DNA from: Trematomus loennbergii | Taxonomy: Eukaryota > Chordata > Actinopteri > Perciformes > Nototheniidae | Length of the DNA: 64,000 nt | Direction: 5' to 3' | Assembly: GCA_012861695.1 (NCBI GenBank) | Contig: JAAOOA010000033.1 | Location: 10,842,325 to 10,906,324 of the forward strand | In this document: in pieces, positions 34,600 to 55,699 of the stretch | Layout of the letters: each line of letters starts with the position of its first letter | Numbering within the stretch: position 1 is the stretch's first letter | The notes under the pieces: generated by a model | The model's database searches: none | What the model saw: only the letters and a program-made list of their open reading frames with translations | What the model was told of the DNA's origin: nothing | Translations under genes and position numbers: made by a program

Positions 34600-34930
34600 A
34601 GGAGAATAAATTAAACGAAATCCCTGCCTAGGCCTCAGCTACAGAGGCAGGGCATACTGATTTAGGATTTTCATCTGGGGAGCTTTTCCCTCCCTTCCTG
34701 CTCTCCTCTTCCACCCCCCCCCCTCCTCCCTTCATCCACTCCCCACCACCAACCCTGCCCCACTGAGGAAAATGGTGAATATGGTTAAAAATATTGGCTT
34801 TCGTGCGGCCATAATGAAGCCGAAATACAGCCCCTGCCGTGCGTTGGAGAAGAAGAAGAGGCGTTTGAAGGCTGTGGAAAGGGAAAATTAGAGGATAGGG
34901 ATGAAGATATGTCACCCAGTGGCTCACCAG
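34600..34930. promoter_or_regulatory. Candidate conserved non-coding segment
   Basis: Non-repetitive, moderate-GC block (CTAGGCCTCAGCTACAGAGG at 34628, then GAATATGGTTAAAAATATTG near 34774) in AT-rich surroundings. Called on composition and on its position in a developmental gene desert; no conservation data. Confidence 0.25.
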
Positions 34931-37870
<2,940 letters not shown>

Positions 37871-40370
37871 CAGGATGGGATCTCGCTGAAAACACACCAG
37901 GCAAATTACACTCTCTGCCTGCTTTGTATAAGGGATCTCCAAGAAGGAATCCTATTGAAGGGCCACATATTCAGCCTGGTTGAATGTCTCGAGGCTTTAT
38001 TAGGCAGAAAATGTTCAATGGTAAAGCAAAAGGCCGTGCTTGTTCCTGCTTGATTTGGAATACACTTCTAACAATGAAGACAGGGGCGGATGAATGGGTA
38101 CATGTGTCATCACCGCTGACATGCTAAGTGAAGGGTATCAAAGCATGGAGGCTTGCCATGGAGTGAGAGAAGGGAAGAATGGCGCTGAAGGTGAAGCGTG
38201 GGAGAGATAAGCGTCAAAAGGAAAGTAAATGAGATTGAAGAAATGAGATGAAGCCATGAGAAAAAGGGGATGGTTAAACCTGAAAGGCAGCAGCAGCACT
38301 TTTAACAAAAACTATTTCCATTATCGTGTTATAAAAGACGACTGGTTTCCTGTCATGATGTTTCTGCATCACTGTGACACCTGTGTTGGGCGGGGGGGGA
38401 GGTCGGCCTCCGGCTAAATGGGATCCCAACCTTCTTCAGAGGACAGAGAGGGCTCTCACCTCGGTGCTTTGACCCCTTTAGAAGGAGACAGGTGACGCCA
38501 GGGTGCCCCCACCCAAGAAGATCGAAGAAGAAGGCTGGAAGTAGGATGAAGGTGCACCTCAGGGCGAGCTTTGGCGCCATGCATGACTCAGGTTCATCTC
38601 TGCTTGCGTGAATGTTTCTATACCCATGTCCCAATATGTGTGTGTATTCATGCATAAACATGTGGAAGCCTGCACAATTTGAACCCAGGGAGGTGAGTGT
38701 GTGTCCGACCGTGTTGCTCTCTCCAGGTATTTAGCTGGGTGTGTAACAGGGTGTGAGCCCTTTGTGAAACACTGACAACAATGACAACTTTACACAAGTT
38801 TAGGACACACCTGAGTACTAGTTGAAACTTACAAGACAAACCACATAAAAACGTTGTTTCCACCAACTTAAAATTAAATGTATACCTATCTTCATCAGTA
38901 AGGAGCTAAAAAATATTAGTAAATGCACTAGACATCACTAAACACTGACCGACTTGTCAGTAAAGACAGGAGATCTGGCGGTAGATAATCCTGGATATTT
39001 TGTAAGAACGCCATTTGTGTTTCTGTCCCAAAATAAACATGGATGGCAGCCAGCATCTTGCATTGTTTATATGTAGAGACATTTGTCCTCAAAAGGCCAA
39101 AACACTGTCATTTTCTGATTTCTCATGTGAAATGTTTTCCAACACAGAATATGCACCCATGAATGTACATGTGAAAGCAATCCAGATGATCACGACAAAC
39201 TAATGTCAGGAGGATGCTGTGAAACACATACATTGGTAGGTAGTTAGCATGACGTCATGAAATCCAATATAAAAAAACGTTATGAGAACAACTTTAAGTT
39301 ATACGTACTGCAACACGATGAACAGTAAAAGCAGTAATGAATACCCAAAATCAAATACAAAATAAACATTATGCCTCAAAAACTAATTTTCTTTGACATT
39401 GAAAAAATAGATTGTCAAAATACAATACGATATTTTCTACTTTGTTTTTAAATTGGGTATTTTATTTAAATTTGTAAATCATAAGATAGTTTATAATTGA
39501 TAAAGTATATTAAATGATTCAAACTGTGTGATGCAACAGTGCGCTTTTCCCAGAAAAGGGTTCCTTTCTAAAATAGATTTTGTTATATTAAATATTAAGT
39601 CTTCAATATGTTGTGAATAATAACCTAATACACATGGGCCTAAAGCATTACTATATCTAAATATGTTGATATTACAACATGAATCAAACAGATTGCATAA
39701 AGACTGTTTGTTTCATTCTTATAAGAAAGGGATTTAAAAAAAAAAAAAAATGTTGTCCTGTTCCCACGCCTTGAAATGATTTGATGACAGAAGACAGGCA
39801 ACATTAAAAGCTTTACTAGAATATTGTCAAAAAGATGGAGCCCATTTGCAGATTATATCTAATCAGCATTTGGTTGGTATTAGGCCGGTGTTAGTTTCAA
39901 ACGCAGGGTGTGACTCTAAATCCACTCAGGCCGGTTTGAGCCATGCAGCCGCAGCGACGCCATCTTCCTCAGCCAGCGATTTCTCAAACATCAGAGGCCA
40001 GGAGTCAGATGGCAACAGATGGGAAGAGATGGAGATAAACTTTGCACAAGTTTTGCACTTGCATTACTGTTCTCTATGGCAACTATGTCAGCATCATAGG
40101 GATCCATTAGTGAAGTGGCTACGACTAGCTAGATAACATGCTGATGTGACTTAAATAACAACATAATTCTATAACATATCTCATTACAAAATCTGTAACA
40201 AAATTATACTTGATGAATGAATTATAATTTGAGACGCATTAATGTGTAATGTGTCATTTCAACTACTTTATATACTGTAGAATTCATTACATGACATATA
40301 TTATTTATCAACCCTTACATTTTCTGGTTTCTGTATCCTTGAGGGTTACAGTCATTGAGAGGCTGTGTCC
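37871..40370. other. Intergenic with two higher-complexity segments
   Basis: 38390-38620 and 39840-40135 are richer in GC and less repetitive than the rest and could be regulatory. 38870-39830 is AT-rich without recognisable features. Confidence 0.3.
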
Positions 40371-40373
40371 ATG

Positions 40374-40560
40374 TGTAAAATGGGTGTAATTACAGTGTAA
40401 TATGGGTCTATGAACAGTTTAACGTGGATATAATATGGGAGTAATAATGGTGTACGTGTAACAAACGTGTAATATGGGTGTGATATGGTGTAATAGGGCT
40501 GTAATAGGGGTGTATTAATGTGTAATATGGGTTTGATAAAAGTGTAACAAGGGTCGAATG
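40374..40560 (+). repeat. Degenerate GTGTAATATGGG array, forward
   Basis: Repeated GTGTAATATGGG, GGGTGTAAT and TGTAATAGGG units at 10-13 bp spacing, imperfect. A counterpart in the opposite orientation begins at about 41690. Confidence 0.7.
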
Positions 40561-41689
40561 TAGAAAATAGTAATCAATTTATTTATTTTCCAAATATTTT
40601 TATATTATTAAAAATCTCCATAGTAGATAACTCGAGTTTAAAAAAATGAAACGGAGTAAAATGAAGAATATTGACTTCCAAAACGTATAAGAATAGAGAT
40701 ATAGCATTTAAATAGAAATACTACAAGGAAAGTAAAAGTACCCCAAATGACAGCTTCAGGGCTTGAGTATATTTACACCACTTTGCAAGGGGATAAGAAA
40801 GGACAACAGCTCATAGAAATCATGCTGCTCCCGGGACTTCATTTTTCACTACAGGTACTTTGAGGATTATTGAAGGTAATGCAGGTTTTTCATCTTGTTC
40901 TTGCATTGGTCAATTGAAGCCAAATCCTGTCTTGTGCGGTTTAAAAACAGGAAGAGCGTCAGTCTATAATTTATTGGGAGATTGCATTGTGGTGGTGAGA
41001 GATAAAAAACATTTGTTATTCCTCAGGGGAAATAAGAGTAAATGATGAGTCCTGTTTCCCTCAACATGTAACCAGTCATTTTGTGGTTTGTGTGTCAGGT
41101 AAAGTAATGAAATTAGCAGATGAGGTTTGGATACAATCGAACAGCTGATACCATCGGAGTGGTTAATGCTGGAAGGTGAAAATATTCCACTTGAATAATA
41201 AAGTTTCCGTCATTATATTACGTCATAGATCAACCATCTTTGTGGGTAAACAACAGCTGTTTAAAAAGCAAACAACAACTGCTTATGATCAAACAGCGGG
41301 TGATATGTGATCATCTCACTGTTTACGGGCCTCGCACCACAATGGAAAAAATACTATTGGCATGAGAGCAGTGCCGGATTTATCTCCACATGGACACAAT
41401 GAGACTCCACCCTGGCTTTAATGGACTTCATGTGGATCCAAAGCTGTTGAAACTGGCATCTTCATATTCATATCCTAAGTAATATCCTCTGCAGAAAGAA
41501 ACACCAGCACATGTATTGAAATCATAAGAAGACATGCTATCTAATAGGATTATCCATCAGTTCAGGCTATTCTCATTGACTGTTCATACTTTCATCTACA
41601 AAAGCCCATAAATATGAACTCTTAAATGGGCATTCGCATATCAATATTTTGGAAAAATAATGTATTTAAAAAAAAAAACATATTATACT
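40561..41689. other. Spacer between the two arrays
   Basis: Mostly AT-rich; 41320-41465 is a higher-complexity segment, possibly regulatory. No gene. Confidence 0.4.
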
Positions 41690-42060
41690 GTTATTAAATC
41701 CATATGACACAATAATACAGCCCTATTACATCGTTAGTACACCTGTATAACACCAATATTACTCCGTTATTACACCCAGGGTACACCATTATAACACCCA
41801 TATCACACAATGTTACACTTATTACACCAATATTACACCCTTATTATGTTACATCCATGTTATACTGTTATTAGACACATATTACACCCACCCATGTAAC
41901 ACCAATATTACACCGTCAGTATACTGTTGTTACATCTCTATTACACAATTTATACACCCCTATTACTCGCATGGTCCACCATTATTACACCTATTTTACA
42001 CCCATGCTGTTATTAGACCCATATGACATTCCTGTAACGCCCATATTACACCATACTGTT
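41690..42060 (-). repeat. Degenerate array of the same unit, reverse
   Basis: About 370 bp of TTACACCCATATTACACC-type units (for example near 41735, 41810, 41885, 42035), the reverse complement of the unit at 40374-40560. Confidence 0.7.
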
Positions 42061-42532
42061 TCTGTGGCTAATTTGGTCTGGTAAATGCCTATATCTTTCA
42101 AACTCTTTTAAACCAAGTGTTGTGAAGGCCGGTCATTATCATCACCTCAGAATATAATGATAACTACCCCTGCATTTTTGAAAATATACATGTGTCATAC
42201 AGGTATCTCAGTCGGACAGACAGGCAGCAGAGTGAGGGAAGAAAAGCGCCCCAGAAGACACATTATGTCTGAGAAATCCACCAAGGAGATGGACAGGTGG
42301 AGCCAACCCGGTGGTCTTTAGCTGTGATGGAGACTGAATCACAAAGACTATGGTCTGAGTGTGGGATTGTGTTTCTGGATGCATATGTAAACATGTGTGT
42401 GAGTCTGCATGTCTGTGGTGTCTTTTCTTGTGCTGGCTCAGGCCACACATGTTCCTCTTTTTGTGTTTGGGGGTCAGAGCCCTGATGCTTTAAGCCTTTT
42501 CCTTTAAACCTTCAGGAAGACAGGACCTGAGG
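42061..42532. other. Intergenic between array and CA tract 2
   Basis: No gene or recognised repeat. Confidence 0.4.
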
Positions 42533-46095
<3,563 letters not shown>

Positions 46096-46096
46096 T

Positions 46097-46345
46097 ATTC
46101 AATCAATCAATCAATGTTTATTTATATTGCCCAATATCACAAATGTTACATTTTTCTCAGTGGACTTCACAGTTTGTACAGAATATCAGTATGACAATAC
46201 GACACCCTCTGTCCTTAGACACTCACATCGTACAAGGAAAAACTTCCAGAGAAAAACCCGACAGTTTAAAGGGGAACATGGGAGAAACCTCAGGGAGAGC
46301 ATCAGAGGAGGGATCCCTCTCCCAGGACGGACAGACGTGCAATAG
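46097..46345 (-). mobile_element. 3' fragment of an L2-like LINE
   Basis: Tail (TCAA)n at 46098-46112 followed by TGTTTATTTATATTGCCCAA, then AGAAACCTCAGGGAGAGCAT and GGGATCCCTCTCCCAGGACG, a stereotyped fish LINE 3' region. Coding part absent; right edge approximate. Confidence 0.6.
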
Positions 46346-48880
46346 ATGCCATGTGTAAATCGAAGAGATAATATATTTACAGCATAGGTAGACCACATGT
46401 TTGGAAATGCATGTGTCTATAATAAGAAGATGAATCCACGAGGATGTCAACAATCCTGTGGGAGCCATCAGGGAATTGATGATTAGCTGCACTATGAAAC
46501 AATGTGTTTTATGTTTGGTTCTATATTTTTGCTGCATGCTCGAACCAAGGACATTGAGTAAATGCAGTTGAGTTATTGATTCAATAAACATTCCTTCTTC
46601 TAAATGTAACACTTTTTCATTGATCCTAAGTGACAAGCGGTAAGAAATGGACAAAAAATAAGAAATGGACAAGAACTTTTTCTATCAATTTAAATATATC
46701 TTGGTTTGTGACCCTCAAATTCAAATCACTAAGATCACAAGTTGCTTAAATTGCAAAAAAAGTGATGTTTTTGTTTTCGAAGTGACAGTTTTCAGAGGCC
46801 AAGAGAGGTAGAACTGTTCAGTATTTCATACCCAAAACGCAAGAGACAAGAGAAAAGTAAAAAGATCTTGTTGTTTACAACCGCACACCCGATGAGATCC
46901 AGACATTCACATTCGTGTTGAGGACTTGTTTATTTGTTACCAGGCGTTGTGTAAATAAGTGCTGTGGACAGGCAGAGGATGTTTTTGTTTTTGAACGAGA
47001 ACAGGCCTGTCTGGAGACAAATCATAGATCGAACCAAAACCAAAAGGAAAACAAACAAATTTGTCATTTTTATTATTTGTATTTATTCATCCTTCGGACA
47101 GACAACTAGTGTAAACTGTAAACTGGTTGATTGGCTTTGACAAGTTTGTTTGTTTTGGTTTTGTCAATACCACTCTGGCTATCTTTTGTGAATTATTTCC
47201 TCATCTGATGATTCACATTTTCCCTCACAGTCTGTGAAAAACATGTCATTCTCACTTAGTATCCCAAGGTATTTTTGAGCTTATATTTAAGCTTTTTATC
47301 TTTTTTTTCTGGTAACACGTTTCAGTAGAATAACGATTCCTTGGAAAATCAGGCATATACTAAACATAGATCTTAACAATATAAGATTTAAAATGTTTGT
47401 AAATCTTACTTTCACACAACGATCAAATAATGATAAAGAAAATGCATTAAACCTGATGTGTCAAACCTCATGGATCAACACAATGCACACTGGTGAGTAA
47501 TAATGACTTTTACATAGTATATATTACTTTTCTTTTGTTTACCAGAAAACTGCTCAGGGTACCTTAAGGTTTTCCCCCCGGGTGTTATACTTCAACTTTA
47601 CCCTTTGAGTGACACCAACACTCAGGGATGGAAATCCAGTTTTTATTGTGTTCTATTTCCGTCCACTCTTCCAAAGATGACCATGTTAAACTTGCAGCTC
47701 CCTCCCTGCTTATAGAGAAGAAAACATGCCAACACCCTACACCCAATGTGACTCCCCTCCCCTCACAAAGAACACATCATGGCCTGAGAGGATTGAGTTG
47801 TGTTTACACCATGACACCCTCCCATTTCCCCCTCTCGTGTCAGCCAGTCATCCCCGCCTGTTTTAGCTGCTTGTTTTTTTACTGTATATTCTCTGCCAGC
47901 AGCTTGGCTCCATCTCTTTCTCTGAGCGCAGATGAAAGGCTTGGGGTCGACGTGTATATTTGACTGAGGGGGCGACCACTCAGAGCCGGTCAAGATAAAA
48001 CAACACTGCCTCCCTCGGCCCTCCTTTCTCCAGCCCTCCATTTATTCATCCTCTTATCATTTCCTCAAGCCCTCCTGCCTTCCCTCTCCTTTTCAAATAA
48101 GATCGGTTCAACTCAATCAAATAAGGTTTATGGATGTACCTCAGATATTAGATTGTTTAGGTGTAACAAAGAATAAAAGCAATCGATAATAATGTCTCAA
48201 AAAGAGCAATGTTTTTTAAATGATATACAACTAGCTTGCAAACTTTTAGCTAATTATTAGGGTTGATATACAGTCTTTATATTCTAAATGTTTACATTTT
48301 GCAGCTTAAGAACCATTTGAAACACTGGGTACAATCACTGCCAACTGCTTTCATTGCCAATGGCTTTGGGAATGCTTATTGTTTCTTCACACCACCTCTT
48401 GTGCATGCAATAGTTTTTCTCACTATGTTTTTTTGTCTGTAACTGATTTTATTTGGCCCGTGCTAGAATTTTTGGCTCCTATGTATTAATTACAATAAAG
48501 TATTGGAAGAAATAGTGGTGGCTGAATCTGCTACAGAGAGACAGAGTGTGTGAGAGACAGAGAGAGGTTTTAAAGTGCTTCCAACAGGTGTCAGAAACCA
48601 GCTGTTACCGGCTGAAGGTGTTCCAGATCATCTGCAGGTTACACAGGAAGCAGCAGTGGACAGAACTGCAGCTGCTGATGAGGAAAATCCTGTCAGCTGC
48701 TGCAGACAAAAAATGTAAGAGATTCAGTGATGACGGCACTACACTCTGTCTGTCTTAAAACTATAAGTGATAGCTTGTAAATCTCCTTACAACAAACACA
48801 CACGCACACACACAGTATCAATTGTCCCCGACTTACTACAGTTCTCACAATTTGTCAAGAGTGTCTCATCCCCCTCCACA
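46346..48880. other. Intergenic, with one higher-complexity segment
   Basis: 47620-48080 is richer in GC and non-repetitive and could be regulatory. Remainder AT-rich with nothing recognised. Confidence 0.35.
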
Positions 48881-48883
48881 CAC

Positions 48884-49330
48884 CAGTGGTGGAAAAACTA
48901 TTCAGATTATTTACTTGAGTAAAAGTACTAATAACACACTGGAAAAACACTCAATTTCAAGTAAAAGTACTGCATTGAAAATGGTACTTAAATATTTGAC
49001 TACGAATAGGAACATGACTTACATATTCAGAAGATATTTGAACAAAAAAATTCCAACAAATTTTCTGTGAACCCACTAATTGATTTAGTTAATTAAATAT
49101 AATTTTAGATGGTTTAATTTATATCAAATAATCCTATTTTAAACGTTTTTCCTAAGTGTTGTGTGTGAAAATCTGAATTTATAAAGTAACTGAATCTGTA
49201 AAATAAATGTAGAGTACAAAGTACAACATTTGCTTCAAAAGTGTAGAAGAGTAGAAGTATAATGTAGTATAAAAGGTAAATGTACAAGTGCTTCAAATGT
49301 GTATAGAACAGTACTTGAGTAAATGTAATC
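48884..49330. mobile_element. Degenerate non-autonomous element of the 'acttgagtaaa' type
   Basis: Starts CACCAGTGGTGGAAAAACTA with TTACTTGAGTAAAAGTACT close behind, and ends GTACTTGAGTAAATGTAATC. This resembles a widespread fish hAT-like MITE whose ends are inverted. The copy is diverged. Confidence 0.45.
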
Positions 49331-49395
49331 AGTAGGAATTGTTTACAGTATGCACACAGACGCACGTACTAAAACATGCAATACACAGTACTCTG

Positions 49396-49619
<224 letters not shown>

Positions 49620-49718
49620 CAGAGGTCTGGGTCAAGTGATTTATTTGAAGCAAACACTTCAGCTGAGGAGAACAGGCTGATAAGAGCTGAATGAAGCTCA
49701 GTGGACGATATCTCTCTC

Positions 49719-49741
49719 GTGTGTGTGTGTGTGTGTGTGTG
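49719..49741 (+). repeat. (GT)n run facing CA tract 3
   Basis: About 11 GT units, 100 bp right of CA tract 3 and in the opposite sense, so single strands could pair. Confidence 0.9.
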
Positions 49742-50765
49742 TTTTTTCCAAGTCAATGTTGTATGTATAATTGATCAAGGAACCTAATATCTCTTTGGCA
49801 CAGGGATGTGATAGCAACACAGACCAGAGTTTGTTTCGTATGTGACGTAAAGTAGATTGAATGTAAGACCTTAATTATAAGGTTAACCCTCCCCTTCTTT
49901 AAGATAAGATCGCAGACCGTATTAAAAATGAACGTAGTCCTTAGAAGCTAAATGTTGGTGGTTCCTTATAAAAAGCAACATTTAAATTCAAAGTTATTTT
50001 AAGTTATCCTGAGAGGGATCACCAATCAACCTGATGTCACAGCAATAGTTGTGAAGACATTACCCTTAGAACCACAAATGTTAAAGGGCTGGTTACATTA
50101 CAGGAAATATAGGAGATCCCAAAAAGGTTTTCAAAATAAAATACAAAAATAAAACTATTACATAAAAAATTGATGGTATTTCAATCTGGACCAAATATCT
50201 CAAAAGCAATACAGCTAGCGGGACCAAAACTAAAACTAAACGTTTAAACTACAAAGCGCACAGAGCGTTTAAAATTAATTTCCTAAACTAAACCCTTAGA
50301 CATTTCCAGATTTTCCTTTGACAATAAAATAATGAGACCTAAATCCACCCAAAGTAACCGGAGATCAGCAAAAGACCAACAGGAAGAAAGAGTGTGAGGG
50401 ACCAAAAAGAAGAGAAAACTGGATTCAATGGATCCAAATCAGGCCCCCCCCTAATCACACTCCAGATCCATCTCTTTGGGAAATTGCACTGTTTGTAATT
50501 AATGCTCAATTAAACTTGACATGGTTCCCCCAAATCCCCTGTAAGGTAACAGATTAGTCTGCACAGCTGGTCCACATTGGCTGTGCTGAGGCCGCCTCTA
50601 GAGTTACCTTGTTAAGGTGCATTCCCTTCCTCAATGATAGTATTTATGAGATTTGTTTCATCCCGCTGAGGGACCCTCGAGAGAGAGAGGAGTGGGAAGC
50701 TTTAAAGAGATACTGTGGTAACTTCACCATTTGATTACACCGGGGTAATCACTGACACTTTGAAC
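49742..50765. other. Intergenic, with a candidate regulatory segment
   Basis: 50430-50690 is non-repetitive and rich in TAAT-type cores (TTTGTAATTAATGCTCAATT at about 50489). The rest is AT-rich. Confidence 0.3.
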
Positions 50766-51779
<1,014 letters not shown>

Positions 51780-52130
51780 CAACAAAGTAAGGATCTTAAA
51801 TCTCACTCAGGATGGAGCTGCATTCACCTGCTCTGTCTTTCTGAACACATTCCAGCGTGTAGTTTCATATGCATACCTGTGTGCGTTGTTTGTCCAGGGG
51901 TCTTGTTGACTCTTGGTGAATGGTTACCTCCTGCCGTTGTGTTGCGACAGGAACCGCACAAAGCCGTGTGCTTATCAGAGAGAAAGCAATCGCGACAAAC
52001 ACTTTGTCTGTAGATTCAAAGAGGAATTACTGACTGGCTGTTTGTGGCATCAGAGAGGTTACATGTACTGGTTATTGATCAATTTAATGACCTGCATGTC
52101 GCGGAAGCAAGCCTTTAATCATTAATTACC
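51780..52130. promoter_or_regulatory. Candidate conserved non-coding segment, the strongest by composition
   Basis: 350 bp of non-repetitive, balanced sequence: GATGGAGCTGCATTCACCTG (near 51812), CATATGCATACCTGTGTGCG (near 51868), AGCAATCGCGACAAACACTT (near 51985) and CCTTTAATCATTAATTACCT (near 52112). Includes several homeodomain-type cores, consistent with an enhancer. No conservation data. Confidence 0.35.
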
Positions 52131-54139
52131 TGTGAAAAATAGTTACTATTTGGAGATATGTGTTAATACCATGGTTGAGTAAGAGCGACAAAAATGAGCG
52201 TGTGTTTCTCAGTGTTAGCAGATGATGATGTTTTCTATCTTCACCGTGCAGTGTGGAACCTGCTCTGTTGTTTGTATGGTGATGAAGTTCAGTGTGTTTA
52301 CTTGTCATGACAGATTCAACAAACCCTGCATTTTCTAAACCAACAATCCAGCGCTCTTCCTGCAGAGAGGACAGAGCTAAACTGGATTCAACTGCTCTCT
52401 GCTACTTGCTACAAAATAATAATAATGAGAATAAACTAAAAACTTTCACTGACAACGTATTATTTTTCCTACAAGGGCTATTTTTTGTCTGACAAACTAT
52501 TTATAATTTCAGCTAAAATTGACAAACCTAAAACGTCACCTTGCAACATATAAGTAAGAGTGATGTTGGTTTGACCCCAAATGACGAGGTCAATCGACTG
52601 GCGTTAACATGGCTTTTTGTAATGCCCCTACATCACTGTCTGCAGCTCCTATACACACATCATGTTAACAAATATCTAAGGGAAGTGCTCACATGCTCTC
52701 AATATTTAGCTGGTGCATCACAGCCTTTACAGGAAGGTAAGCGGTGAAAGTCGGGTCGGAGGAGGCTGTCTGTCAGCTGTACTGATGCTTTTTCCGCCTA
52801 TTTCCTCCCCAAGGTGTTAAAGCAAAGCTGACATGGGTGACATGTTAGTATGACATGTGTGGCGTCAGGGGGAGACACCACTCCGGGGCGTCCGGCTGCT
52901 GCACTGTCTGAACATTTAAAGAGCTGGAGTTATGTGTCATTGTTCGGACGTGACAGGCGGGATGTTGTGATGTCTGTGTGTGAGAATATGTGTCTATACT
53001 TTGCAGGAGTGTAACATTTTTTAGCTTGTGTTAAATTAGCATTAACATCCCAGAGGCCACTGTGTAAGACATGAAGATCTGATCTGTGACCTGTGTTCCT
53101 CCTCTAACTGTCTGAGAGATAATATCACTGACTGTGACTTGTGTTTTCTCATGTCAGTGGAAGATAGTGTCTCTCAACTGCTAATGGGTTTGTAAAGACC
53201 AATGTGGATGTTTTTAGATGAGGGTTTCACACAGAGATGCTATGTTGATAAATAATTTCCTTGAATTGTACGATTTTATCTTAGCACAAGAAGAACAACA
53301 AACACTTTAACTGACCTGTAAGGTTGTGACACATCAGACCTTTATAAGGAACAAATCTGGGATTAATTAAGAGTTTAAATACTGAGAGGCTATGTTACAG
53401 GCTCTGTGAGCTGCACAGTAAAGATTTTGCTCAGTGCTAATTATCTTGTCGCTTGATGAAAATGCTTTTATGCTGATGTTAAGCATGATATATTTTGTCA
53501 TAAAATAATATTCATCACCATCTTATTTTAGCCTGTTAGCATGCTGACATACAACCCAAAGTACACCTGAGGCTGATGGTAGTAGTCTTTCAGGTGTTTT
53601 AAATCAAGGTGTGGGAACATTTTTTATTTAGACCTGATGGTGGCACTATATGAAAAGTAGTCCATACTTCAAGTAGTCCAATTGTATAGTAAAACATCAC
53701 ACATTACATATGATGCAAAAATATGAAACTGGAATTTGTTATGAGACTTTCATCGAAAATGTACTAATAAAAGCTGCATGAGAACACTTTGCACATGGTC
53801 TGCAGAGTTGGGTTAGACCTTACTGAAAATGTTGAAACTGTACCCAAATACCTTTAATTGGTGGAAGAGAACTGCCAACGTTAAGCTTATGGTTGCCATC
53901 AAGCCACTTTGTGATAATAAAGTGGAACATAGATGAAAACGCTCCTTCACACTTCAATCGGGGTCAATCAGATTTCCATCTGGATTGAATTCCTAAGGTC
54001 AGTTGAATCAGGGTCACAAAGGTCAATTTGTAAAAAAACAAAACCAGTGTTTCATTTGGAACAAAACAGAAGTATAGAGTGTCAGATAAGAATAATAATG
54101 CCTTTGCGGCTTGAATGCTTATCATATCTGCTTATATAA
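52131..54139. other. Intergenic, nothing recognised
   Basis: 52750-52960 is somewhat GC-richer. No gene or repeat identified. Confidence 0.45.
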
Positions 54140-54380
54140 GCATTTAGGGCGGCCATGTTTTAATGATGCATCATGAGCTGAGGTAGATGTTTAACTCTGC
54201 GCCTTCCTACCGCTGTCACTGTCTGAGAGGATGGATTTGTGAGTGACTGTTTTCCAGAGTCTTAGTGAGGGCGGGAATGTTGTCCTTATCTGATCTGCAT
54301 GTTAACATGGAGGAAACAATCCACTGTCAGCGGCTGCTTATGTAAACCAGCGTGGAGCGCAGGACGAGAGGAAGTGTCAA
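54140..54380. promoter_or_regulatory. Candidate conserved non-coding segment
   Basis: Non-repetitive GC-balanced block (GGGCGGCCATGTTTTAATGA at 54148; CTGATCTGCATGTTAACATG near 54290) flanked by AT-rich DNA. Composition only. Confidence 0.25.
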
Positions 54381-55699
54381 CTTGTGTGCATTGGCGGATT
54401 AAAAGTATTTAGTATTCAAGCTGAAAGGTTTTAGTAACAATCCCTTACTGATGTTTCAAATTGCAACTAAGGAGGTGACATTAACTAAGAGTTTGAATTT
54501 ATTTCCATAGTGACGCCATGGTATCAGTTTGGAGAGCCTTTTTTGAACGTTATAATATACAGATATGAGCTTTATCAAAATATGACTGAAGTAGAGCTGA
54601 AAATAATAAATAATAATAAATCATTTTGATAAATGCCATATAGTCTTAATTTTTTTTAAAGCAAATCAACACAAGAAAATAAATCTCAGGTTCCAGCTTT
54701 TCAAAAAAGAATAATATTAAAAAAAATGATGTGTGTTATGATAGTAAACAAAATAATTTCCCACGTTGCTAGACCAAATTATTTGGTAGAAAAATGGTTA
54801 GACAATAATTGTTAGTTTCATCTCTGAACTGCACTGATCGTCATAAAAGAAGAAAGGCAATTATATTCGGTAATTGTCTGTGTTAAAGTCACACATCTAA
54901 GCAGAAATCTCTTGTTAAATAAATTATTTCTAAAATGACTTGTTTTACAAATACTTTTTATTTGTTGTTTCAGATGATAAGTGCTCCATGGGACATTCCC
55001 AGTGTTCAGGCAAATGCTGGAAAGTACCTACACAATTATAGTTTAGTGTAAATGTGTGTGTTTAACCTAATTAAACATATTTAACCAAGCTAAACTGTTC
55101 AGCGGCACAGATCCAAACTCCTCTGACAAAAAATACAATGATTTCTTTTCATCCCTCTTTTGAGATCCTTTCCGCAACTGCTCTACAAATAGTACAAATG
55201 TTCTGTGGAGATGTGGGCTAAAACAGCACAGTCAGCTCTTACATGTCGAAGGACGTGAGAGAAAGTGCCAACTACACTTTCAACAAGTATGAGGGTTGTT
55301 GTATTGAGTGTTATCATACTAATATTTAAACAACGGTATCATAATTCATTCTTTAATCAAACTGTAAAATGGTCATCCCCATTATTCCTTGGTATTTTCT
55401 CTTCTCTTGCATGGTTGCATGGTTGTGTAAGTATAGCAGTTGTACACCAATACATGGGACATAAAAGGCATAACATAACAACATAAAACTCAACAACCCC
55501 TGTAACGGGGGGAAGAGTGATTTGTCACGTCCTGATTTGCCTCTGCGAAACAAGAGAGGCCGTGTCTTCAGGAGGAGGGTGTGAAGGTTGCCTCCTCCCT
55601 CCTCATCCCTCGTTAGTTAGGAATTTTTTACTCTCCGTCTAGAGCCATGACCTGTAATGGACCACGAAGCCCTCTGGTCAACACAGGATTACCCAAGAG
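54381..55699. other. Intergenic, nothing recognised
   Basis: AT-rich; no gene-like frame. Confidence 0.5.
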
